From positions 3,038,001-3,102,000 of the forward strand of contig NZ_CP089309.1 of NCBI RefSeq assembly GCF_021228795.1: a DNA stretch of 64,000 nt, read 5' to 3'. The notes beneath the pieces were generated by a model that was not told the origin of the DNA, did no database searches, and was given only the letters and a program-made list of their open reading frames with translations. Made by a program: the position numbers and the translations under genes. Shown here in pieces: positions 18,774-26,081 of the stretch (positions within the stretch are counted from its first letter, which is position 1; every line of letters starts with the position of its first letter). The DNA is from Thiocapsa bogorovii. GTDB lineage: Bacteria > Pseudomonadota > Gammaproteobacteria > Chromatiales > Chromatiaceae.

Positions 18774-20492
18774 TCAACCACCCAACCACGCCACTGTCGC
18801 CCCGAGCAGAACGAACATCGCCAAGGCGACTTCCCAGCGGATCAGCCTTGCCTCGGCCCGACGCGCGAGCGCGCCCGGAGACGCGCTCGACGCGGCTGCC
18901 GCAAGGGTGTCCAGGATCGCGTCGCGCCAACCCGGCAGATGGATCTGCGCGATGCGACGCAGCCATCCGCGCAGGGCGCGCATCCGTTCATGCACGGAGT
19001 GCAGCGGGTTCGGCCAGGCGTTCGAATCGCGCGCGGGGCGATACCGTGCGCGCAGCGACGCGAGCCAACCGAGCGAGACGCCTCCGGCGAGAGCCGCGAC
19101 CGCGACAGCCGAGTTCAAGGACCAGTCGGGCGTATCGGCCTGAATCGGCGACCAAAGGCCGGTCGGGGGGTATCCGAGCAGGCTTGTCGCCGCACCCACG
19201 GCAGAGGCGACGAGTAGGGCGGCGCCGAGGGTGACTCGGCCGCGCGGAGACCTCGGCCGACTCGCGGTTCCCTTGTGCGAGGCCATCGCCCCGACAAACC
19301 GACCGAGCAGAAGCGCCGCCGCGACCGACGGCCACCAGAGCGCAAGTGCGGCAAAGGGCCCGGCATCCATCCACACCGACAAGATCGGCAGTGGTGCGAG
19401 CACGACCAGGACGACGGCGAACCAGGACATCGCCGGGCGCAACGCGCGGGGCCGGATCGGGCGGGCGTCGCCCAACAGCACGAGCGCGGCCAGCGCGACG
19501 CCTGACTGCAGCGCGAGCATCGGCAAGAGGGCCGCGATGGCGTCACCCGACTCGGGGCGTTGCAGCGCCGCAGCGAGCATCCAGAGCCATTGGGCCGTCA
19601 GCGCCATCAGGACGCTGCCTGCACGTGTGCGTTGCCCGGTCTTTGCAAAACCCGAGATGAGGGCATAGACCGCCGTCGCTAACGCCAACCAGCGCAACGC
19701 CATGCCTGCGTTGCCCCAGGCGATCTCGCCCAACGGCAGAAGACGCAACCAGCCGAGCAGGCCGGCCGCGGCGACGAAGGCGATCAGCGCGACGCGCACC
19801 CCGAGGGTCGTCGACCCGAACGCGGGCAACAGCCACAGATGAACACCGAGCACACCGGCCTTCACGCCGAACCCGAGCGTCATGAGCGTCAGGACGAATG
19901 CCGGGCTGTCGGTCGCTGCAACCGCCCCGCGCAGGGCGGTGAAGGAGGTCCCGCCGGCCGCATGGGCGAGGATCAGGAACAGCTCGAACAGCAGCAGATC
20001 ACTGAGCACGAGCAGAATGACCAGCCGTCGGCCGGCGATGCGCGCCGGTCGTGTCGCCGCTTGCAGGATCAACGCATAGGTCGCATAGCCCGCAAGGGTC
20101 CCCGCGGCGAACCACAAGAGTCCGTCGTCCGCCAAGGCGAGAGCGAATCCGGCCCCTGTCGCGAGCAGCGCCGGCACGGCCGAACGCCGTTCGCCGGCAT
20201 CGGCGCGGCGTTCAAGGGCCATCAGCGTACCCGCGGCCAACCAAAGCAGTGCCGTCGTCGCCAGGAAGACCCGCCCGGTCGCATCGAGCGCCAGCCCGCT
20301 TCCCAGCAGGGTCTCGGGCAGCGACAGAGTCAGGTCCGGGACCGACAACGCGACTGCCAGCGCGGGCACCGCCGACCAGGGCAAAAGCCCGATCACCCAT
20401 GGACGTGCCGCGCGGATCGTCCACGTTGCCGCCGCAACGAAGGGCCAAACCAGGGCGAACAGCACCGCGGATTGAAGGAGTCCCGCACTCAC
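18774..20492 (-). CDS. Antiporter-like membrane subunit, third MrpD/NuoN paralogue (divergent)
   Basis: 572 residues with about 13-14 hydrophobic segments. It belongs to the MrpD/NuoL/NuoN family by overall pattern and by GFGVKAGVLGVHLWLLPAF, which keeps the TM7 lysine. The TM5 glutamate that pumps protons in relatives is missing: the aligned segment reads WFAAGTLAGY, with Ala near position 129. A cytoplasmic amphipathic stretch near the C-terminus (RMRALRGWLRRIAQIHL) precedes a last membrane helix. I chose the GTG at 20492, which overlaps the stop of the upstream gene by 4 bp (GTGA). Last gene of the antiporter operon. Confidence 0.82.
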   Translation of the reverse strand: MSAGLLQSAVLFALVWPFVAAATWTIRAARPWVIGLLPWSAVPALAVALSVPDLTLSLPETLLGSGLALDATGRVFLATTALLWLAAGTLMALERRADAGERRSAVPALLATGAGFALALADDGLLWFAAGTLAGYATYALILQAATRPARIAGRRLVILLVLSDLLLFELFLILAHAAGGTSFTALRGAVAATDSPAFVLTLMTLGFGVKAGVLGVHLWLLPAFGSTTLGVRVALIAFVAAAGLLGWLRLLPLGEIAWGNAGMALRWLALATAVYALISGFAKTGQRTRAGSVLMALTAQWLWMLAAALQRPESGDAIAALLPMLALQSGVALAALVLLGDARPIRPRALRPAMSWFAVVLVVLAPLPILSVWMDAGPFAALALWWPSVAAALLLGRFVGAMASHKGTASRPRSPRGRVTLGAALLVASAVGAATSLLGYPPTGLWSPIQADTPDWSLNSAVAVAALAGGVSLGWLASLRARYRPARDSNAWPNPLHSVHERMRALRGWLRRIAQIHLPGWRDAILDTLAAAASSASPGALARRAEARLIRWEVALAMFVLLGATVAWLGG

Positions 20493-21988
20493 GGTCGCGA
20501 GAACTCCTGCTCCGCGATGAAGCGCGCCCACTCCAGCGGACTGAACGGCAGCGCCGCGAAGAGCCCGGCCAATAGGGCGGCCACCGCCGTTACCAGTGGC
20601 GGCCACAGGAGCGCGGGTGCGATCTCGCGACGCCCGAATTCACGCTCTTCCGGCCAGGTTGCGGGTGGCTCTCGGAACCAGGCGGCATGGAGTATCGGCA
20701 GGAAATAGACTGCATTGAGCAGGCTGCTCCCCGCCAGGACCAACAGCACCCAATGTTGGCCCGCATCCAAGGCACCCAGTCCCAGGTACCACTTGGTGAT
20801 GAAGCCGGCCACCGGCGGGGCGCCGATCATCCCGAAGGCCGCGACCGTGAAGGCCACCATGGTCCAGGGCATCCGACGGCCCACCCCGTTCATCTCGCTG
20901 ATCTTGTGGATCCCCAAGGTCTCGGCCAGATTCCCGGCGCAGAAGAACAGTGTGATCTTCATGAGACCCTGGTGCACCAGATGTACCAGACCGCCGACGG
21001 TGGCGATGGGGCTGGCGATGGCGACCCCCAGGACGATGTAGGAGACCTGACTGACGGTCGAAAATGCGAGCCGCCGCTTCAGATCATCCTGGAAGACGGC
21101 GCGAAGCGATCCGTAAAGGATGGTTGCCGCGGCCAGGATGGCCAGCGGCATCATGACCCCGAGCAGGGCCGCGAACTCGACCCCGAAGACCTCGTAGACC
21201 ACGCGCACAATCCCGAAGGCGCCGGCCTTGACGACCGCGACCGCATGCAACAGGGCGCTGACCGGCGCCGGCGCGACCATGGCCATCGGCAGCCAGGCGT
21301 GCAGCGGGATCAGTGCCGCCTTCACCCCGAGCCCAGTGATTAGGAAGACGAAGATCAGGATCAGGGCCGAATGATGCGACGGGTCCAGCTCGGAGACGAA
21401 CCCGCGGGGCGTGAACTCCAGCGTCCCGGTCAGGGTGTAGAGCCAGACGATCCCGAGCAGCATCAGGGCACCGCCGCCGATCGTATAGGCCAGATAGACC
21501 TGACCGGCCCGGCGCGCGACCTCGGTGCCGCGATGCACCACCAGGGGGTAGGTCGCCAGGGTCAGCATCTCGTAGAAGAGCAGGAAGGTCAGCATGTCGG
21601 CGGCCATGGCGACCCCGACGGTTGCGGTCACGCACAGGCTGAAGAACCCGAAGAAGCGGCTGCGGTGCGGCGAGCCCTCGAGATAGCCGATGGCATAGAT
21701 GGTGGTGACCAACCACAGCAGGCTCGACAGAACCAGGAAAAGAAGTGCCAGCGGCCCTGCGCGCAGGGCCAGATCCAAACCCGGCAGAAAGGTGACGCGG
21801 ACCTCGTAGGTGTGCCCGTGGGCGACGCCCCAGAGCATGACCCCGACCAGCGCCAGCTTGGTCAAGGCCCCCGCCAGGTTGAGCGTGGTCCGCAGACGCA
21901 CCCGCGACTCCTCCAGACCGAAGATCAGAAGACCCGGAACCAGAGAGCTGCAGAGGACCAAGAGCGGAACCCAAGCGTCCAACGTCAT
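20489..21988 (-). CDS. Antiporter-like proton-translocating subunit (MrpD/NuoL family)
   Basis: 499 residues, about 14 membrane segments. It keeps the TM5 glutamate (LLFYEMLTLATYPL) and the TM7 lysine with its conserved follow-up (GLGVKAALIPLHAWLP, HAVAVVKAGAFG), as well as a second lysine region (LVHQGLMKITLFFCAGN). It should carry protons or sodium ions across the inner membrane within the Mrp-type complex. The ATG at 21988 overlaps the preceding stop (ATGA) and removes a 94-residue out-of-family extension of the open frame. Its own end overlaps the next gene by 4 bp. Confidence 0.9.
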   Translation of the reverse strand: MTLDAWVPLLVLCSSLVPGLLIFGLEESRVRLRTTLNLAGALTKLALVGVMLWGVAHGHTYEVRVTFLPGLDLALRAGPLALLFLVLSSLLWLVTTIYAIGYLEGSPHRSRFFGFFSLCVTATVGVAMAADMLTFLLFYEMLTLATYPLVVHRGTEVARRAGQVYLAYTIGGGALMLLGIVWLYTLTGTLEFTPRGFVSELDPSHHSALILIFVFLITGLGVKAALIPLHAWLPMAMVAPAPVSALLHAVAVVKAGAFGIVRVVYEVFGVEFAALLGVMMPLAILAAATILYGSLRAVFQDDLKRRLAFSTVSQVSYIVLGVAIASPIATVGGLVHLVHQGLMKITLFFCAGNLAETLGIHKISEMNGVGRRMPWTMVAFTVAAFGMIGAPPVAGFITKWYLGLGALDAGQHWVLLVLAGSSLLNAVYFLPILHAAWFREPPATWPEEREFGRREIAPALLWPPLVTAVAALLAGLFAALPFSPLEWARFIAEQEFSRP

Positions 21989-23457
21989 GGCACCGCAGCC
22001 TCCGCCCGGATCCCGAAAGGGTCGCCGATCTCGAGCAAGGCGAGCGGCTGGGAGACGATCAACCCCATCAGCACCGCCCCCACGGCCAGTGCGAAGGCGA
22101 CCCACTCCATGGTTGCCGGCACCGGCTGCGCCTGATGCGGGTTCTCGGACTGGGTAAAGGCATTGCCGACGACCTTGAAGACATAGGTCGCCGCCAGAAC
22201 GCCGCCGAGGACGATGACGATCGCCCAGGCCCAGCGACCCTCGGTCAGCGCCGCCTCCAGCAATAACCATTTCCCGATGAAGCCGCCGCTCGGCGGCAAC
22301 CCCATGATGCTGACCCCGGCCAAGGCAAAGGCCGCCATGCTCAGCGGCAGACGCTGGACGACCCGATCAAGCTCCGCAATCCGATCATGCCCGCCGAAGC
22401 GCAGCAGATTCCCGGCGACCAGGAACATCGCCGCCTTCGCCAAGGCATGGGAGAGGGCGAGATAGAGCGCACCGCTCCAGGCCGTGATCCCGGTCCCGAC
22501 GGCCAGCGGAAAGGCCAGAAACAGATAGCCGATCTGGGCCACCGTCGAATAGGCGATCAGCAGCTTCAGGCGGGTCTGAACCAGGGCCTGGATCGAGCCC
22601 CAAAGGATGGCCGCCGCGCCGAGCAGACCCAGCAGCGTCGCGACCCCGCCCGCGAGCTCGCCGAAGAGCGCGATCCAAAGTCGCAGCAGCAGATAGAAAG
22701 AGCCCTTCACGACGAGCGCCGAGAGCGCCGCACTGACCGGTGCCGCTGCGCTGGCATGCGCCGGGGGCAGCCAGAAGTGCAGCGGGAAGAGCGCCGTCTT
22801 GAGCATCAGGCCGGCGCTCATCAAGCCCATCGCGGCCCACGCGGCCGGCTCCGCGGCGATCCGCTCGGCCAGCAGGGCGATATCGACCGTCCCGTAGGCG
22901 TGATAGAGCAGTGCGACACCGAGCAGATAGGCGAGCGATCCGAGCAGGCTGACCAGCAAATAGCGCATGGCTCCGACCAGCGCATCCGCACCGCCCGCAA
23001 TCGCCGTGAGCGCCACCGCCGAGAGACCCAGGATCTCGAGCGTCACATAGAGATTGAAGATATCGGCCGAGAGGAAGAGCGCATTGAGCGCCGTCAGCAG
23101 GAACAGCCAGAGCGGCCAGAATGCCTGCCCGCGGGCGGGAGTGCCCCGGAAATAGGCGGCCGCGTAGAGACTGATCCCGAGCCCGACGACGCCGCTCATG
23201 AGCAGCATCGCGATGCTCAACCCGTCCGCATAGAGATCGACGCCCAGTGGCGTACCCCAGCCGCCCACCGCAAGGCGCTGCGGGCCATCGGCAAAGAGGC
23301 TCGGGACCTGGAGGATCACGGCTCCGAGGAGTGCAACGACACTGAGCAGGCCGATCGGGGTCGCCCACCGTCGTATGACGAAGGCGAGCAGTGCGCCGAT
23401 CAGGGGCACCAGGATGGGCGCAGTCAGCCCGCTTTGGAGCAATACAGCCGTATCCAC
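21985..23457 (-). CDS. mrpD: Mrp-type antiporter subunit D
   Basis: 490 residues, polytopic. Closest in pattern to MrpD/MnhD/MbhH: TM5 glutamate in NLYVTLEILGLSAVALTA, TM7 lysine in AGLMLKTALFPLHFWLPPAH, and AYSTVAQIGYLFLAF. The subunit is predicted to form one of the proton channels of the complex. It starts 4 bp after the end of mrpC and overlaps the next antiporter-like gene. Confidence 0.92.
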   Translation of the reverse strand: MDTAVLLQSGLTAPILVPLIGALLAFVIRRWATPIGLLSVVALLGAVILQVPSLFADGPQRLAVGGWGTPLGVDLYADGLSIAMLLMSGVVGLGISLYAAAYFRGTPARGQAFWPLWLFLLTALNALFLSADIFNLYVTLEILGLSAVALTAIAGGADALVGAMRYLLVSLLGSLAYLLGVALLYHAYGTVDIALLAERIAAEPAAWAAMGLMSAGLMLKTALFPLHFWLPPAHASAAAPVSAALSALVVKGSFYLLLRLWIALFGELAGGVATLLGLLGAAAILWGSIQALVQTRLKLLIAYSTVAQIGYLFLAFPLAVGTGITAWSGALYLALSHALAKAAMFLVAGNLLRFGGHDRIAELDRVVQRLPLSMAAFALAGVSIMGLPPSGGFIGKWLLLEAALTEGRWAWAIVIVLGGVLAATYVFKVVGNAFTQSENPHQAQPVPATMEWVAFALAVGAVLMGLIVSQPLALLEIGDPFGIRAEAAVP

Positions 23458-23461
23458 CGGG

Positions 23462-23770
23462 TCAGCGCTCGGTCTCGTCGGGCAAGCGGGCGTGCCCGGT
23501 TGCCCCCGTCACACGCAGCATGAGACTGAGTGCCAGGGCCGTGGCGGCAACCGCCACCACGATCCCGGTAATCACCATCGCGTGGGGCACCGGATCCGGG
23601 ATCCCCGAGGGCGTGCGCCCTGCCAGGCCGGCCAGGACCAGGAAGACGCCGCTGCCCATCACGTTGAACGCCAGGATCTTACGCAGCAGATGGGCATGCA
23701 CGATCAAGGCGTGGAGACCGAGCACGAAGAGCCCGAGCCCCGTCAGGGCATAGAGGACCGCAGGTGTCAT
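23462..23770 (-). CDS. mrpC: Mrp-type antiporter subunit C (NuoK-like)
   Basis: 102 residues with three membrane helices, the size and topology of MrpC/NuoK. The segment KILAFNVMGSGVFLVLAGLA resembles the family core, and the middle ends with DPVPHAMVITGIVVAVAATA, typical of MnhC/MbhG. The ATG at 23770 overlaps the stop of mrpB (ATGA); the longer open frame upstream is antisense to nothing useful and unlike the family. Confidence 0.92.
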   Translation of the reverse strand: MTPAVLYALTGLGLFVLGLHALIVHAHLLRKILAFNVMGSGVFLVLAGLAGRTPSGIPDPVPHAMVITGIVVAVAATALALSLMLRVTGATGHARLPDETER

Positions 23771-24459
23771 GGCTGCTCCTCCGGGCGTCCGCCGAGAAAG
23801 AGCGCCGCCAGCGTCGCCCCGATGGAGAGACTGGCGGTCGCCTCGATCAGCAGGATGAGCGCGCCGGCCCATTCGAGCGGATAGTCCAGCCAAACCGCGC
23901 CGAAGAAGAACGAGACCAGGCCCGCGAGGATGAAGACCGCCACGCCCGCCACCAGGATCAGCCGCAGCGGCCACCCCGCCAAGGCGACCGGCAACCGCCA
24001 GCCCGTGAGGGTCAACACCACGCCGGCCGCACCGAGCACCGCACCGGCCTGGAAGGCCCCGCCGGAGGATGCACTCCCGGCCCACAGGAGATAGCCGGCC
24101 ACCATGAGCATCAGCGGCGCATAGAGCCGGCTCAGCCGGTCCAGCATGGTGCCGGGCCGCCGATCGGCGATGGGAGAGCCCTCGGCCAAGGACCAGACAC
24201 CGGCCAACGCCAACAGCAAGACGACCATCTCGAGCAGGGTGTCGTAGCCGCGGAAGTCGAGCAGCACGGCCGTAACCGGATGCGTTACCCCGGTGTCGGC
24301 CATCGCCGCCTCGACCTGTGCGGAGAGTCCCGGCGCGTCGGACGGGAGCGAGAGGACGGCGAGCGCGAGCCCGCCGAAGATCACGGCCAGGAGCGCGATC
24401 AGGAGCAGATGCCCGGCGCGTGAGGCCGACCCCATTGGTTTCACGTCACAACGCCGCAT
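23767..24459 (-). CDS. mrpB: Fused MbhE/MrpB-type antiporter subunit
   Basis: 230 residues. The N-terminal half carries HPVTAVLLDFRGYDTLLEM, the segment that ends MrpA or forms MbhE in archaeal complexes. The C-terminal half is a MnhB/MbhF domain (RLYAPLMLMVAGYLLWAG, GGAFQAGAVLGAAGVVLT). Two subunits separate in Mbh-type operons are thus one chain here. Another in-frame ATG at 24435 would shorten it by 8 residues; no ribosome binding site decides. Confidence 0.88.
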   Translation of the reverse strand: MRRCDVKPMGSASRAGHLLLIALLAVIFGGLALAVLSLPSDAPGLSAQVEAAMADTGVTHPVTAVLLDFRGYDTLLEMVVLLLALAGVWSLAEGSPIADRRPGTMLDRLSRLYAPLMLMVAGYLLWAGSASSGGAFQAGAVLGAAGVVLTLTGWRLPVALAGWPLRLILVAGVAVFILAGLVSFFFGAVWLDYPLEWAGALILLIEATASLSIGATLAALFLGGRPEEQP

Positions 24460-24471
24460 CGGCGCGGGCGG

Positions 24472-24807
24472 TCATGTCTCGGCATCTCGACGTTCCTTCG
24501 ATGGCGTGTTTTCTGTTTGGCCCGACTCGGCTCGCATCGACATGGGCAGCCGGGCGAGTGCTGCGAGCAACAAGGCGCCGGTCAAGCCCGCACCGATTGC
24601 CGCTTCGGCCAATGCGATGTCCGGGGCGTCGAGCCGGACCCAGACCAGCGCCAGGGTCAGACCGAAGCCGACGAAGAGGACCACGGCCTCCAGCAACCGC
24701 GGGCTCGACAGGGCTCGTGCCGCAAGCCAAAGGAGCAGGAGTGCGAGAAGGCCATCGATGGCCCAGGCGACCGGTGCGATCAGTTCCATGGTGCCGATCA
24801 GGTCCAT
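24472..24807 (-). CDS. MbhD-type subunit (DUF4040, part of MrpA in other systems)
   Basis: About 111 residues with three membrane helices (VAWAIDGLLALLLLWLAARA, LLEAVVLFVGFGLTLALVWV, DIALAEAAIGAGLTGALLL). This short unit corresponds to the region behind the antiporter core of MrpA and to MbhD in hydrogenase and Mbx complexes. The operon therefore has an MbhD/E/F-style split and no full-length MrpA. Start at 24807 overlaps the mrpG end by 10 bp; an ATG at 24789 is an alternative. Confidence 0.85.
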   Translation of the reverse strand: MDLIGTMELIAPVAWAIDGLLALLLLWLAARALSSPRLLEAVVLFVGFGLTLALVWVRLDAPDIALAEAAIGAGLTGALLLAALARLPMSMRAESGQTENTPSKERRDAET

Positions 24808-25094
24808 GGCCGGATCCCGCGGCGCAGCGCAGCACGCGCGACCAGATGGCAGGCAAAGGCCGAGGCGACCAGGACCAGGAGCCAAATCAGCGCCAACTTG
24901 CCCGCCGCTGCCCATGACTCCGCCTGCACCGCAAGCCCGGCCACGATCAACCCAAGCCCCAGGTTGTCCGCCTTGGTCAGGGCATGCAGACGGGTGTAGA
25001 CATCGGGGAAGCGCAGCAGGCCCACCGTCCCGGCGAGGAAGAAGCCTCCGCCGAGGACCAGCAGGCCGGTCGAGACGACATCAAGGATCGACAT
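24798..25094 (-). CDS. mrpG: Mrp-type antiporter subunit G
   Basis: 98 residues with three hydrophobic helices. The family pattern FLAGTVGLLRFPDVYTRLHA followed by KADNLGLGLIVAGLAV is clear for MnhG/MrpG. The ATG at 25094 lies inside the end of mrpF (14 bp overlap), as is common in these operons. Confidence 0.92.
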   Translation of the reverse strand: MSILDVVSTGLLVLGGGFFLAGTVGLLRFPDVYTRLHALTKADNLGLGLIVAGLAVQAESWAAAGKLALIWLLVLVASAFACHLVARAALRRGIRPWT

Positions 25095-25362
25095 GGCTGG
25101 CCTCCTCCTCGCCGCTCCAGCTCCGGCGCACGAAGGCCACCATAGTGACGGCGGCCAGGAGGGCAAACACCAGTGCGACATCGCGCACCGCCGGGTGCCC
25201 GGAAGCCTCGGCGAGCAGCAGCAGAACCGCGACCGCAGTGGTGCCGAACAACTGGGCCGCGAGCATCCGATCCGCCGGTGTGGGTCCGCGCAGGATGCGC
25301 CAAAGCCCGGCGGCCAGCGTGAAGATCAAGACGAGGGCAAGTACGAGATACAAAAGGCTCAT
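25081..25362 (-). CDS. mrpF: Mrp-type antiporter subunit F
   Basis: 93 residues, three membrane helices. WRILRGPTPADRMLAAQLFG is the MnhF/MrpF signature, followed by DVALVFALLAAVTMVAFVRR. It overlaps the end of mrpE by 4 bp (ATGA) and mrpG by 14 bp, showing tight coupling. Confidence 0.93.
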   Translation of the reverse strand: MSLLYLVLALVLIFTLAAGLWRILRGPTPADRMLAAQLFGTTAVAVLLLLAEASGHPAVRDVALVFALLAAVTMVAFVRRSWSGEEEASHVDP

Positions 25363-25880
25363 GATGTCTCGGCATGGGTGCTCTGCGGCGTGCTTGGCGA
25401 AACACGAAAGAGCGCGCCGACCTTGTCTTCCAAAGCCGCCAGATCCGCCTCGCTTGAAGCACGCTGATCCAAAACGTGGACGAAGAGCTCATTCCGAACG
25501 ATCTCGGCGCTCAAGGTTCCCGGCAGGAGGCTGATGACGGCCGTCATGAAGACACGCGCCCGACCGGGCGGAAGGCGAAACCGATAGGTCAGGATGCCGG
25601 GTGCGATGGGCAGAGTCGGCACACAGGCCCGCCAGGCGACATCGACCCCTCCACGCAGCGACCACCAGAGAAAGAAAGGAACGAAGCGGGCAAAACCGAC
25701 CACGGACCAGGGTACCGGACGCGACAGTGCCAGACTCAAGGCAGTGGCCAGCACAACAAAGAGACTGCCGAGCGGCCAAGAACCCGGCTGCCCCTCGGTC
25801 AACACCCACCACAGCAGCGAGAAGAGCGCCAGACGCAGCGCCAGTGTTCGCACAATCGGCAGGGGTCCTTGTAGTCGCAT
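25359..25880 (-). CDS. mrpE: Mrp-type antiporter subunit E
   Basis: 173 residues. N-terminal membrane helices (LALFSLLWWVLTEGQPGSW) and a C-terminal cytoplasmic domain containing RARVFMTAVISLLPGTLSAE and LFVHVLDQRA are typical of MnhE/MrpE. First gene of the nine-gene minus-strand antiporter operon. I use the ATG at 25880; an upstream ATG at 25949 would add a hydrophilic stretch absent from the family. Its promoter should lie in 25881-26081, divergent from the TPR-protein gene. Confidence 0.9.
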   Translation of the reverse strand: MRLQGPLPIVRTLALRLALFSLLWWVLTEGQPGSWPLGSLFVVLATALSLALSRPVPWSVVGFARFVPFFLWWSLRGGVDVAWRACVPTLPIAPGILTYRFRLPPGRARVFMTAVISLLPGTLSAEIVRNELFVHVLDQRASSEADLAALEDKVGALFRVSPSTPQSTHAETS

Positions 25881-26006
25881 CAGTCGTTCCGAAGGGGGTT
25901 GGACGTCTGCATGGTATGAAGGATAACCCTCGGAGTGCATCGTGCGCACCTCCCCCGGGTCTGCGGTGTGGCCATCGCTCGCAATCTCGCGGCGCTCTTT
26001 CGAAGC

Positions 26007-26035
26007 TGAAGGTTGCCGAGGAGTCGATGTATACT
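26007..26035 (+). promoter_or_regulatory. Candidate promoter of the chaperone/SNF2 operon
   Basis: A good -10-like TATACT lies at 26030-26035, 46 bp before the first ATG, but no convincing sigma70 -35 is at the right distance. Read instead as a heat-shock (sigma32-type) promoter, CTGAAG (26007-26012) and CGATGTAT (26026-26033) stand 13 bp apart, each with mismatches. Identification is tentative. Confidence 0.25.
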
Positions 26036-26081
26036 GGCAGGCCAGTCGTCCCCTCCTTTCGCCCCCTTAATTCGATTCGAT

